The notes below the pieces were generated by a model. That model was not told the DNA's origin. It saw nothing but the letters and a program-made list of their open reading frames with translations, and ran no database searches. A DNA stretch of 64,000 nucleotides from Sphingomonas lutea (GTDB lineage Bacteria; Pseudomonadota; Alphaproteobacteria; Sphingomonadales; Sphingomonadaceae): assembly GCF_014396785.1 (NCBI RefSeq), contig NZ_CP060718.1:2314501-2378500 (forward strand). Reading direction: 5' to 3'. The translations under genes and the position numbers were made by a program. Shown here piece by piece: positions 38,773 through 47,147 of the stretch (the stretch's first letter is position 1; every line of letters begins with the position of its first letter).

Positions 38773-39885
38773 TCAAGCGGATCTACGGCGATTCGTCAAG
38801 GTGCTGGCGGCGAGCCGCGCCATCAGCGGCGACAGCCCGCGGTGGCTCGACCGGTGATAGATCGACCCGGAATCGAGGGCGGCACACAGCCGGCGGTGGG
38901 CTTCGCCAAGCGCGTGATAAGGCACGCCGGGCAGCAGATGGTGGAGTGCGTGGAAGCGCAGCCCCACAGGCGCCCAGATCGCGGGCAGCGTAGCCGGCGG
39001 CGGGACGTTGACGCTGTCGAGATATTGCGCGGTGACGCTCATCGCCGCGCCGTCATTCTCCCACAGATGTGCGACCAGCGTGCGCACCTGGTTGAGGACC
39101 ATTGCACCCGAGGCAACGATCACGCCGATGAACAGCGCTGGCACCGGGATGACGCCGGTGACGGCCAGCGCAATGAGCGAGATGGCCCAGATGCTGCAGG
39201 CGATTTCCTGGACGATCCAGTCGCGGCGGAAATCGCCCTCCGGCGCGGGACGGCGGAACAAGGGGTTGAGCTGCAGGCCCGAATAACGTTCGACCACGAA
39301 CTTGCGCAGGCGGCGCGAGAAGATCGACAGCGGACCGAGTACGCCAAAGCGGAGCAACAGAAGCGCCGGCGAAATCAGCGCCACGATCAGCACCGCGGGC
39401 AGCGTCCACGGCTTCATCAACGCGAGCGGCAGATATTCGGGGTCGTCGATCGTCCCGTAGTAGCACTTGGCGTGATGCTGGTTGTGGACGCCTTCGTAGA
39501 TGAAGGACGGCACCAGCAGCGGCACCCCGACCAGCGCGTTCCAGGCGAGGCGGAACCCACGCACCGACCCACGCTTGAGATGCGTGAGCTCATGGATGAA
39601 GCTACCCGCGCGGTAGAGGGCAAGGATCGCCACGACCGCCGCCACGGCGACGACCCACGTCGGGCGGGCGGTGACCGCGATCGCCAGCGCGCCATAGCCG
39701 AGCGCCGCCGACGCAAGGAGATCGGTCCAGTAGATCCACGCTTTGGGCGCATTGAGATCGCGCGTCAGGCTCGCCGCTTCGCGCAGCATCGCAGCATCGT
39801 CGCTGATCGGCATGACGCGCGCGGCGTCGCGCGGCCGATCGGCGGCGTCGAAATGTTCGCGTCGAAGAAGAGCGCTGCTGTTCAC
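38773..39885 (-). CDS. Membrane fatty acid desaturase
   Basis: 370 residues from GTG 39885, with AAGGA six bases upstream; ATG 39813 is a weaker alternative. Three His boxes that bind the di-iron centre are clear: SFIHELTHLKRG, GVHNQHHAKCYYGT and FHALHHLLPGVPYHA. Several hydrophobic segments place it in the inner membrane. It would introduce a double bond in an acyl chain or act on a related lipid such as a carotenoid. It diverges from the acyltransferase-like gene across a 130-bp shared promoter region. Confidence 0.88.
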   Translation of the reverse strand: MNSSALLRREHFDAADRPRDAARVMPISDDAAMLREAASLTRDLNAPKAWIYWTDLLASAALGYGALAIAVTARPTWVVAVAAVVAILALYRAGSFIHELTHLKRGSVRGFRLAWNALVGVPLLVPSFIYEGVHNQHHAKCYYGTIDDPEYLPLALMKPWTLPAVLIVALISPALLLLRFGVLGPLSIFSRRLRKFVVERYSGLQLNPLFRRPAPEGDFRRDWIVQEIACSIWAISLIALAVTGVIPVPALFIGVIVASGAMVLNQVRTLVAHLWENDGAAMSVTAQYLDSVNVPPPATLPAIWAPVGLRFHALHHLLPGVPYHALGEAHRRLCAALDSGSIYHRSSHRGLSPLMARLAASTLTNRRRSA

Positions 39886-40015
39886 TGGAATCCTTGCCGA
39901 AACATACAGGATGGCGGGAGATAATGGCGCCATTGGGGCGAGTGAAGGGCCGACACGGGCGAAACCGCCCTTCCGCCGGGTGGCGCGACCCGCCCTGGGC
40001 CGCTAGCCATCGCGC

Positions 40016-41161
40016 ATGAGCATGGCCCCGGTCAACCTTCGCGCGGTCGAAAGCAAGGCCGACCTGCGCGCCTTCATCGACTTTGCCTGGCGCGTCTATC
40101 GCGATGACCCAGCGTGGGTGCCGCCGCTGAAGGACGAGGTGCGGGCGCTTCTGACCCCAGGCAAGAATCCGTGGTTCGAACATGGCCGCGCCAAGCTCTG
40201 GCTGGCGACACGCGACGGCGAAATCGTCGGGCGTATCTCGGCGCAGGTCGACAATCTGGTCCAGCAGCATATGGCGCCCGGCACGGGCCAGTGGGGCATG
40301 TTCGAAGCGCTCGACTCGGGGGCTGCGGCGGCGCTGATCGAGGCCGCCGAGGAGTGGCTGCGTGACCAGGGCATGACGCGCGCGCTGGGGCCGATCAGCA
40401 TCTCGATCTGGGACGAGCCCGGGCTCGAGATCGAAGGCTTCGAAGAACCGCCGACGGTCATGATGGGGCATCATCTTCCACACTATGCCGGCTGGATCAC
40501 CGACGCGGGCTACGCCAAGGCCCGCGACCTGCTGACTTATGAGGTCAACATCGCCGACTGGCACAGCGAGCCGATCGCGCGGCTGATCGCGATGGGCCAA
40601 AAGAACCCGCGCATCCGCATCCGCACCGTCGACAAGGCGCGGTTCGATGCCGAAGCGCGCATCATCCTCAATCTTCTCAACGACGCCTGGTCGGACAATT
40701 GGGGGTTCGTGCCGCTGACCGAAAGCGAGATCGCTTATGCCGGCAAGAAGCTGAAGCCGATCATCTACGAAGAGCTGGTGCGGATCGCCGAATATGATGG
40801 CGAGCCGGTCGCGTTCATGATTACTTTGCCCGACATCAACGAGTTCATTCGCGACCTCGACGGCAAGCTGTTCCCGTTCGGCTGGGCCAAGCTTCTGTGG
40901 CGCCTGCGCAACCCGCGGACGAAGCGCGCTCGCGTGCCGCTGATGGGGGTCGCCAAGAAGCTCCACGGCACGCGCCTGGCGAGCCAATTGGCGTTCATGC
41001 TGATCGAATTCATCCGCCGCGACGCGGTGGGCAAGTTCGGTATCCGGACGGGCGAATTCGGCTGGATCCTTGAGGACAATAAGGGAATGCTGTCGATCGC
41101 CGAACTGCCCGGCGCGCGGGTGAACCATCGCTATCGCATTTATGAAAAGGTGCTGACCTAG
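40016..41161 (+). CDS. GNAT-like N-acyltransferase family protein
   Basis: 381 residues. NLRAVESKADLRAFIDFAWR and DGEIVGRISAQVDN are the start of a family of ~380-residue soluble proteins with a GNAT-like fold, widespread in proteobacteria and often left unnamed. The central part has WGMFEALDSGAAAALIEAAE and the C-terminus GWILEDNKGMLSIAEL. The substrate is unknown. ATG 40022 is an equally good start. Confidence 0.7.
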   Translation: MSMAPVNLRAVESKADLRAFIDFAWRVYRDDPAWVPPLKDEVRALLTPGKNPWFEHGRAKLWLATRDGEIVGRISAQVDNLVQQHMAPGTGQWGMFEALDSGAAAALIEAAEEWLRDQGMTRALGPISISIWDEPGLEIEGFEEPPTVMMGHHLPHYAGWITDAGYAKARDLLTYEVNIADWHSEPIARLIAMGQKNPRIRIRTVDKARFDAEARIILNLLNDAWSDNWGFVPLTESEIAYAGKKLKPIIYEELVRIAEYDGEPVAFMITLPDINEFIRDLDGKLFPFGWAKLLWRLRNPRTKRARVPLMGVAKKLHGTRLASQLAFMLIEFIRRDAVGKFGIRTGEFGWILEDNKGMLSIAELPGARVNHRYRIYEKVLT

Positions 41162-41221
41162 CTCCTCCCCATCGCAGTCGAGCGTTCCCCCTCCCCACGA
41201 TCTTCGCTCGCAGGGAGAAGC

Positions 41222-41998
41222 CTAATCGGCCAGTTCCACCCAGGTCGGCGCGTGGTCGCTGGCCTTCTCTTCCCCCCGCGCCCAGCGGTCGACCTCCGAG
41301 CCGCGCAGGCGGTCGGCGGCTTCGGGCGAGCACAGCAGATGGTCGATGCGAAAGCCCGCGTCACGTTGCCAGCAGCCGGCCGTATAATCCCAGAAGGTGT
41401 AGAGCCGCGGATCGTCGGGATGGAAGGCGCGCAGCGCGTCGGTCCAGCCCTGCGCCAGGATTCGCCGCCACATCTCACGCGTCTGCGGTTGCAGCAGGGC
41501 GTCGTGCTGCGTCGCCTTGGCGCTGAACACGTCGCGATCTTCGGGCACGACGTTCCAGTCGCCTGCAAGCACCACTGGCCGTTCCAATTCCAGCAACTCG
41601 GCAGCATGTTCGCGCAGCCGGTCCATCCAGCGCAGTTTATAATCGAACTTCTCGGTCCCGACCGGATTGCCGTTGGGCAGGTAGATCGACGCGACGATGA
41701 AATCGCCGACTTCCGCTTCGATATAGCGGCTGTGGCTGTCGTCCGGGTCGCCTGGCAGGCCGACGCGCCGCAGCTTGGGACCGTCACCGCGAGAAAGGAT
41801 GGCGACGCCGTTGAACCCCTTCTGCCCGTGCCACACGGCGCCGTAACCCGCCGCCTCGATGTCGGCGATCGGCAGCGATTCATCGGCGCATTTCAGTTCC
41901 TGCAGGCAGGCGACGTCGGGTTTCTCACGGTCGAGCCATTCGACCAGCCGTGGAAGGCGCGCGCGGATGCCGTTGATGTTGAACGAGGCGATCTTCAT
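41222..41998 (-). CDS. xth: Exodeoxyribonuclease III
   Basis: 258 residues, endonuclease/exonuclease/phosphatase fold. MKIASFNINGIRARLPRLVEW, CLQELKCADESL (metal-binding Glu), VLAGDWNVVPEDRDV and the C-terminal KASDHAPTWVEL (catalytic Asp-His) match XthA. It repairs abasic sites and 3' blocked ends. Convergent with the acyltransferase-like gene. Confidence 0.95.
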   Translation of the reverse strand: MKIASFNINGIRARLPRLVEWLDREKPDVACLQELKCADESLPIADIEAAGYGAVWHGQKGFNGVAILSRGDGPKLRRVGLPGDPDDSHSRYIEAEVGDFIVASIYLPNGNPVGTEKFDYKLRWMDRLREHAAELLELERPVVLAGDWNVVPEDRDVFSAKATQHDALLQPQTREMWRRILAQGWTDALRAFHPDDPRLYTFWDYTAGCWQRDAGFRIDHLLCSPEAADRLRGSEVDRWARGEEKASDHAPTWVELAD

Positions 41999-42021
41999 CG
42001 CCGCCGCTTAGCGGCTGCGGC

Positions 42022-42762
42022 CTAGCGGGGAAACAGCGCGAAGCCGCGCTCGGTCACGCGGTCGACGCACTCGCGATATTCGTCGAAGCAGGCTTCGCCC
42101 TTGCGCACAACGCCGACCACCATGTCCGATCGTGCCTCGGTCGACATCATGACGATCGGCAGTGCCGAGGGAATCAGCTGCGCCCCCTGCCCCGCCGCCA
42201 GCGTGAGCAATATTCCGGTCATCCCGCCGCCGCTCGGACGATTGAGCAAAGCAACACGATATTGCCCCTCGCTGATCGTCACTAGGTAGATCGCGCCCGA
42301 CAGGTTGGGGAAGGAGACGAAGCCCCGTTGCTCATATTCGGCATCGGTGCGCGACGCCTCGCTGAACACGAGATGCCCGTTGGCATCGTCCCAGCTAATC
42401 GAAGTCAGATAGGCGAATATTGCGCCGGGCTCGCTGAACGACGGACGCAGGGTCAGGTATGAGCCTTCCAGCCACTGCACCGCCGGGCGTGCATAGGCAC
42501 CCATCGATTCGGGTGCGAACAGCCCCGGCGGCTGGGCAAGGTCTGCCTTGGGCCCGCGTAAGCTGGTTCCGAGCACATCTTCGATCCGCACCACCGTCGC
42601 CAGCGTGAACGGCCGGCGACCGGCCAGCGCCTTTTCGAGCGTCGACAGGCTGACCCGTGCCTCATCCGCCAGCCACTGCCGCGACAGGCGCCGGCGCGCG
42701 AGCTCCTCGCGCACCCGCAAGGCGACCGATTCACTGCCCTCGACCGATAATTCGCTGTGCAT
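42022..42762 (-). CDS. XRE-like HTH transcriptional regulator
   Basis: 246 residues from ATG 42762. The N-terminal helix-turn-helix (about residues 13-65: RVREELARRRLSRQWLADEA, VSLSTLEKALAGRRPFT) is XRE-like. The rest is a ~170-residue domain I do not recognise, probably a sensor (VQWLEGSYLTLRPSFSEPGA). GTG 42804 in the same frame would add 14 residues read through a 10-bp tandem repeat; I regard that stretch as operator. It diverges from a small-ORF operon at 42944. Confidence 0.75.
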   Translation of the reverse strand: MHSELSVEGSESVALRVREELARRRLSRQWLADEARVSLSTLEKALAGRRPFTLATVVRIEDVLGTSLRGPKADLAQPPGLFAPESMGAYARPAVQWLEGSYLTLRPSFSEPGAIFAYLTSISWDDANGHLVFSEASRTDAEYEQRGFVSFPNLSGAIYLVTISEGQYRVALLNRPSGGGMTGILLTLAAGQGAQLIPSALPIVMMSTEARSDMVVGVVRKGEACFDEYRECVDRVTERGFALFPR

Positions 42763-42780
42763 GGACTCGCCCCGATCGGC

Positions 42781-42810
42781 GCACATATCCGCACAAATCC
42801 GCACATTCCG
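42781..42810. promoter_or_regulatory. Three phased 10-bp direct repeats before HTH gene
   Basis: GCACATATCC, GCACAAATCC and GCACATTCCG follow each other without spacing, one per helical turn, 18-48 bases upstream of the regulator's ATG and about 135 bases before the divergent operon. This fits a cooperative binding site for the regulator itself. Confidence 0.55.
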
Positions 42811-42943
42811 TCAACCGGCCAGCCCCAAAGGCGGCGCGCAAGGACGGCATTTGAAAAACTTGCCCGTGGCGGGACCGAAACGACCGGCGCATTAGGCCCG
42901 CATCTCATGTGGGGCATGAGGTCACGGACAAAGGGGAACGACG

Positions 42944-43048
42944 ATGCGTGTTTACCGCGCAACGACCGGATTCAGCGGACTGGCCGCCGTTACGGCCATC
43001 CTGCTGACCGTCCAGCTGATCACGGGCGTTGGGGCCTTCCCGCTATGA
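42944..43048 (+). CDS. 34-residue single-TM small protein
   Basis: ATG 42944 is preceded by AAGGGGA seven bases upstream. The peptide has a short basic N-terminus and one membrane segment (GLAAVTAILLTVQLITGVGA). Its stop overlaps the next start by ATGA. A hairpin (CTCATG / CATGAG, 42904-42920) lies in the leader. I know no family. The good ribosome-binding site, the coupling and the basic-then-hydrophobic layout support it being real. Confidence 0.6.
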   Translation: MRVYRATTGFSGLAAVTAILLTVQLITGVGAFPL

Positions 43049-43233
43049 GCCCGCTGTGGTCCGACATGGCGATTGCGCAGGCCGCGCGGGCGGCAGCGGT
43101 CGAACGCGGAGTCGTCCCCGCGGCGACTGCCGACACGTCGAAGCGTCCCGCCAATGACAATCGCACGGGCCAGCCTGGCCGGCCCGCGCCCCGGCGGCCA
43201 ATCCGCCGCTACGCACCGAGCTACGCGCTCTAA
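43045..43233 (+). CDS. 62-residue basic small protein
   Basis: Starts at the ATG overlapping the previous stop. MSPLWSDMAIAQAARAAAVE suggests an N-terminal helix, followed by a Pro/Arg-rich tail (GRPAPRRPIRRYAPSYAL) with strong positive charge. No family recognised. The exported-protein gene at 43248 follows after 14 bases. Confidence 0.55.
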   Translation: MSPLWSDMAIAQAARAAAVERGVVPAATADTSKRPANDNRTGQPGRPAPRRPIRRYAPSYAL

Positions 43234-43247
43234 ACCTAGAGGAAAAA

Positions 43248-43868
43248 ATGACACCACGATTCGTGAGCTTCGCGCTCGCGGCCGCGCTTGCGCAGGCGGT
43301 TTCCGCTTCCGTGACCACCGATCCGCAGCTCGACGCCGTCCGCACCGCCACCGCGCGCTTCAAGGACGTCAAGGTCGCCCTCGCCGAGGGCTATGTGCCG
43401 GCGCCCGGGAACATGTGCGAGACCAGCGCGATGATGGGCCGCAGCGGCCCGCCCGAGGCGATGGGCATCCACTACTTCCGGCCCGACCTGCTGGGGATCT
43501 CGGGGCCGCCTAGTCCGCGCGTCAGCGGGACCGGCACGCACACCGATTTCCTGAAACCGTCGATCCTGATCTACGAGCCGCAGGCGGACGGGTCACTGCA
43601 ACTGGTCGCGGTCGAAAACCTGGTCTTCGAAAAAGCCTGGAAGGCGGCCGGCCACAAGGCGCCGCCGACGTTCCACGGCGTGCCGTACGACCATATGGCG
43701 GACGACCCGTCCACCAAGGCCGACGAAGCGCACATGTTCGAGCCGCATTACGACCGGCATGTCTGGGTGCATCGCGACAACCCCAAGGGGGTCTTTGCGC
43801 AATTCAATCCGAAGGTCAGCTGCGCCGCACAGGCCTCAACCCCGCACGCAGGGCACTCGGGCCACTAG
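43248..43868 (+). CDS. His-rich exported protein, unknown function
   Basis: 206 residues. The signal peptide (FVSFALAAALAQAVSAS) is cut near residue 21. The mature protein is rich in conserved-looking His: MGIHYFRPDL (His75), TFHGVPYDHM (His143, 149), and AHMFEPHYDRHVWVH (His162, 167, 171, 175), suggesting metal binding. Cys57 and Cys192 could form a disulfide, and the tail ends in HAGHSGH. AGAGGAAAAA precedes the ATG. It is probably the main product of the operon begun at 42944. Similar secreted proteins exist in other bacteria without known role. Confidence 0.7.
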   Translation: MTPRFVSFALAAALAQAVSASVTTDPQLDAVRTATARFKDVKVALAEGYVPAPGNMCETSAMMGRSGPPEAMGIHYFRPDLLGISGPPSPRVSGTGTHTDFLKPSILIYEPQADGSLQLVAVENLVFEKAWKAAGHKAPPTFHGVPYDHMADDPSTKADEAHMFEPHYDRHVWVHRDNPKGVFAQFNPKVSCAAQASTPHAGHSGH

Positions 43869-44197
43869 ACGCTGAAGCTCGATCCGCAGCCGCAGCCCGA
43901 TTGCGCGTTGGGGTTGGTCACCTTGAAGGCGGCCCCGCCGAGATCCTCGACGAAGTCCACGGCCGACCCCTGGACGAGCTCGAGGCTGGTGGGGTCGACC
44001 ACGAGCCGCACACCGTCGGTCTCGGCCACGGTGTCGTCGCCCTCGGCCTGCTCGGCGAGCTCGAACTTATAGGTGAAGCCGGCACATCCGCCGCCGTCGA
44101 CCGCAAGTCGCAGGATCGCGGGCTTGCGCTGTCGTTCGGCAATCCACGCGACGCGCTTTGCAGCGCCTGGTGTCAGGCTGATGATGGGCTCGCTCAC
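43865..44197 (-). CDS. erpA: A-type iron-sulfur carrier (IscA/ErpA family)
   Basis: 110 residues from GTG 44197, the usual family length; a longer frame to 44257 would overlap the M23 gene. The three conserved Cys are present, one in VDGGGCAGFTYKF and two in the C-terminal SGCGCGSSFSV. It passes Fe-S clusters to target enzymes. Whether it is ErpA or IscA cannot be fixed from sequence alone. It overlaps the convergent exported-protein gene by 4 bases. Confidence 0.88.
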   Translation of the reverse strand: MSEPIISLTPGAAKRVAWIAERQRKPAILRLAVDGGGCAGFTYKFELAEQAEGDDTVAETDGVRLVVDPTSLELVQGSAVDFVEDLGGAAFKVTNPNAQSGCGCGSSFSV

Positions 44198-44234
44198 ACG
44201 AGCGAGATAGGTGTGGAGAGCCGAAGCGGCAAGC

Positions 44235-45179
44235 TTAGCGGCGGGCGCCCGGTCCACCGATCGCCAGCGATTCCATCGCGTGGGTGTTCGACTTTTTCTG
44301 CATCGCGAGCACGTAGTCGGTCGACTTCATGAACGGGACCGGGTTCACTGCGCGACCATCGATGCGCACTTCATAGTGCAGGTGGCTGCCGGTCGAACGG
44401 CCGGTCGAGCCCATGCGGCCGATCACCTGGCCGCGCGTCACGCGCTGCCCGGGGCTGACGGTCATTGATGCCAAGTGGCCGTAGCGCGTCTCGATGCCGC
44501 GGCCGTGATCGACCTTGACGAGATTGCCGTATCCGCCGCTGTTCCAGCCCGCTGCGCTGACGACCCCGTCGGCGGTGGCGTAGATCGGCGTGCCGATGGG
44601 ACCGGACAAGTCGATCCCGGCGTGCATCGCTGCGCCGCCCTTGAACGGGTCGGAGCGGACGCCGTAGCCCGAGGTGAAAGCGGCGGTCTTGACCGGCTTG
44701 TCGGCCGGGACCGAAATCACGCCATCCTGGATTGAGTCCAGCTTCTTCCAGCTGTTGAAGAGCGCCTTGAAGGTCGCATTGCCGGCCTTTTCGAGCGGGC
44801 CGCCGCGGCCACCGTTGGCAGCCGGGTAAAAGCCCAGCTTGCGAAGCGAGGCAGGGTCGATGTCCTGGTCGACAAGGGCGGCGGCGAGCGCCATCTGGCG
44901 TTGCTCAATCGCCTGGACACGGCGTTCGGTTTCGGCGGTCAGTTCGGCAAGCTGCGCCGAATAATTTTCACCCGAAACGATCTTGGAAGTCAGTGCTGGG
45001 GAGGAAGTGATGATCCGGCCGACGGCGTAGCTCGACCAGGAAATGAGGGCGAAAAGCGCCGCGACGGCGACAATCTGGATCATCGCGGAAATGCGGAAAC
45101 GGCGGAGCTTCGCACCATCGTGCACGAAGAATTCGCGATCACGGAACAGCCCCGTCGCTGCTGCCAGAACTTGCGTCAT
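44235..45179 (-). CDS. M23 family (LytM) peptidoglycan endopeptidase
   Basis: 314 residues. One membrane segment near residues 30-50 is followed by a coiled-coil stretch (AQLAELTAETERRVQAIEQR). The LytM domain has GGAAMHAGIDLSGPIGTPI (zinc His/Asp) and GSHLHYEVRIDGRAVNP (HLH). It cuts peptide crosslinks in the periplasm, or, in this anchored layout, may activate other hydrolases. The two zinc-motif regions look intact, so activity is likely. Confidence 0.9.
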   Translation of the reverse strand: MTQVLAAATGLFRDREFFVHDGAKLRRFRISAMIQIVAVAALFALISWSSYAVGRIITSSPALTSKIVSGENYSAQLAELTAETERRVQAIEQRQMALAAALVDQDIDPASLRKLGFYPAANGGRGGPLEKAGNATFKALFNSWKKLDSIQDGVISVPADKPVKTAAFTSGYGVRSDPFKGGAAMHAGIDLSGPIGTPIYATADGVVSAAGWNSGGYGNLVKVDHGRGIETRYGHLASMTVSPGQRVTRGQVIGRMGSTGRSTGSHLHYEVRIDGRAVNPVPFMKSTDYVLAMQKKSNTHAMESLAIGGPGARR

Positions 45180-45490
45180 GAACCCGCTCCAAACCTCTCG
45201 CCGCGTCGTTGGACGGCGCGAAAAAACCCATCGAAGTAAGGAGCTCCCCAGCCCCCGCTGACCGCCCGCGAATTGCCCATCGCCGGCTGACGAGGTGAAC
45301 CTGTCCCAGCTTGGTTAACAAATTCAACCTCGGGTTCCGGCTTGCGGGATGAGCCGCGAGGTAACTGCGGTGAAACGTTTCGCCGGCGACGAAATCACGC
45401 ATTTCCCAAGTGTTGTGCAGCGCAGCATTGCCGAAAAAGTGATTCTTTCGCGGCACCGGTTGCGCGCTTGCGCCAAGCCGTTACAGCCGT
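45180..45490. promoter_or_regulatory. Divergent control region, M23 peptidase and serC
   Basis: Together with the leader below, this is the longest gene-free stretch of the window (364 bp). It must hold the two divergent promoters. A TTAAC / AACC pair at 45315-45328 only half matches the CtrA pattern TTAA-N7-TTAA. No clear -35/-10 pair stands out. An open frame across it in phase with serC shows no coding character. Confidence 0.4.
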
Positions 45491-45543
45491 CGGCGGGCCA
45501 CGCCGTCCCAACGCGGCGCGTCCTCTCTGGAAGGAGAGCTGAT
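45491..45543 (+). ncRNA. Structured serC leader (possible serC RNA motif)
   Basis: Two hairpins directly precede the start of serC: CGCCG/CGGCG (45501-45505 with 45514-45518) and CTCTCT/GGAGAG (45523-45528 with 45533-45538, loop GGAA). The second traps the ribosome-binding site AAGGAG (45531-45536). Alphaproteobacterial serC operons are known to carry a conserved leader called the serC motif. Position and the RBS-masking layout agree, but the match to its consensus could not be tested here. Confidence 0.5.
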
Positions 45544-46680
45544 TTGGTTGAACGTCCCGCGGCGCTGCCGGCGCGCCCATATTTTTCGTCCGGCCCGTGC
45601 GCCAAGCCACCCGGCTGGCGCCTCGATCTTCTCGATACCGCATCGCTTGGCCGGTCGCATCGCGGCGCGGCGGGCAAGCCACGCCTGGCCGAAGCGATCG
45701 AACGGACCCACGCGCTCCTGCAGCTTCCCGCGGATTATCGGCTTGGGATCGTCCCCGCGTCCGACACCGGGGCGATGGAAATGGCGATGTGGTCGCTGCT
45801 CGGGACCCGTCCTGTGACCATGCTTGCCTGGGAAAGCTTCGGGGCCGGCTGGGTCACCGATGCGGTCAAGCAGCTCGGGCTCGATGCCGAGGTGCGGACC
45901 GCCGACTATGGCGAGATTTCGGACTTGGGCGGAATCGCGCCCGATCGTGACCTGGTGTTCACCTGGAACGGCACGACCAGTGGCGTGCGGGTCCCCGATG
46001 CGAAGTGGATTTCGAGCGACCGGACGGGGCTCTCCATTTGTGACGCGACATCGGCCGCCTTTGCGCAGCCGATCGACTGGTCGAAAATCGATGTCGGCAC
46101 CTTCAGCTGGCAAAAGGCGCTCGGCGGGGAAGCTGCGCACGGCATGATCGTGCTTAGCCCGCGCGCGATCGAGCGGCTCCAAAGCACGCCGGCGCCGCGC
46201 CCGCTGCCGAAGATCTTTCGGCTGACCAAAAGCGGCAAGCTGATCGACGGCGTCTTCCGCGGCGAAACGATCAACACGCCATCGATGCTCGCGGTCGAAG
46301 ACTGGCTGGTCGCGCTTGATTGGGCCGAGGGAATTGGCGGCCTCGATGCGCTCATCGCGCGTGCCGACGCCAATGCCGCGGCGCTCGACCTTTGGGTGCA
46401 GTCGTCGAACTGGATCGACCATCTGGTGAGCGATGCCGCCATTCGCTCCAACACGTCGGTCTGCCTGCAGTTCGTCGACCGTAGCGACCCTGTGGCGAAC
46501 GCTGCTCGACAAAAGGCACTGGTGAAGCTGCTCGAACAGGAAGGCGCGGCGTTCGACATCGGCGCTTATCGCGATGCGCCGCCGGGTCTTCGCATCTGGT
46601 GCGGCGCAACCGTCGACACCGCCGACATTCAAGCACTCGGACCCTGGCTCGACTGGGGATGGGAGGAGACAGGCAAATGA
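45544..46680 (+). CDS. serC: Phosphoserine aminotransferase
   Basis: 378 residues from TTG 45544, seven bases after AAGGAG; upstream in-frame codons read the leader and look non-coding. The conserved part starts ARPYFSSGPCAKPPGWRLDL. The PLP lysine is in VGTFSWQKALGGEAAHGMIV. It is the long alphaproteobacterial SerC type. It makes phosphoserine from phosphohydroxypyruvate and glutamate, working with SerA two genes on. The ridA start overlaps its stop by ATGA. Confidence 0.93.
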   Translation: MVERPAALPARPYFSSGPCAKPPGWRLDLLDTASLGRSHRGAAGKPRLAEAIERTHALLQLPADYRLGIVPASDTGAMEMAMWSLLGTRPVTMLAWESFGAGWVTDAVKQLGLDAEVRTADYGEISDLGGIAPDRDLVFTWNGTTSGVRVPDAKWISSDRTGLSICDATSAAFAQPIDWSKIDVGTFSWQKALGGEAAHGMIVLSPRAIERLQSTPAPRPLPKIFRLTKSGKLIDGVFRGETINTPSMLAVEDWLVALDWAEGIGGLDALIARADANAAALDLWVQSSNWIDHLVSDAAIRSNTSVCLQFVDRSDPVANAARQKALVKLLEQEGAAFDIGAYRDAPPGLRIWCGATVDTADIQALGPWLDWGWEETGK

Positions 46681-47147
46681 TCTCGACAGCAATCCTCGCC
46701 CTGGCCGCCGCGGCGCAGAACCCGCACGGCGCGCGTCAGCAGGCCACTGTCATCATGCCGGACGACGCACGGCAACGGCAGTTCCAGCAGGACTACGGCT
46801 ATGCCGATGCCGTGGTGAGCAATGGCGTCGTCTATCTTTCGGGCGTGCCGGCGTTTCTGGCGCCGGGCGAAACCGATCTCGACAAGGCCTTCACCCGCGC
46901 GTTCGAGGCGCTTGGCAAAAGCCTGGTGCGCGCCGGGGTGAGCTGGGACGATGTGGTGCAAGTGCAAAGCGTTCACACCGACGTCAACAATCAGATCGAT
47001 GCCATGGTGAAGGTCAAGAACCGATACATGACGGGCAAGCCGCCCGCCTGGACCGCGGTCGGCACGAACGGGCTTTTGCAGCCCGGCGGAATCGCCGAAA
47101 TTACGCTGATCGCGCATGTTCCGACGGCCCGCGGCGGCACGCAATGA
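46677..47147 (+). CDS. RidA-family protein with possible signal peptide
   Basis: 156 residues. The YjgF/YER057c/UK114 fold is recognisable from ADAVVSNGVVYLSGVPAF and SWDDVVQVQSVHTDVNNQID. True RidA enzymes need an Arg in a PARS-like motif to hydrolyse 2-aminoacrylate; here the site reads PPAWTAVG with Trp125, so this activity is doubtful. The N-terminus MISTAILALAAAAQ is hydrophobic and may be a short export signal. ATGA overlaps on both sides embed it in the serC-serA operon. Confidence 0.8.
   Translation: MISTAILALAAAAQNPHGARQQATVIMPDDARQRQFQQDYGYADAVVSNGVVYLSGVPAFLAPGETDLDKAFTRAFEALGKSLVRAGVSWDDVVQVQSVHTDVNNQIDAMVKVKNRYMTGKPPAWTAVGTNGLLQPGGIAEITLIAHVPTARGGTQ

Noticed and set aside
39602..41128. 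508-residue open frame antisense to the acyltransferase-like gene
   Set aside because: Shadow frame; the opposite strand has conserved protein features and a better start, and this frame also collides with the desaturase N-terminus.
45315..45328. CtrA box upstream of serC/M23 peptidase
   Set aside because: Only one half matches TTAA; the second half reads AACC.
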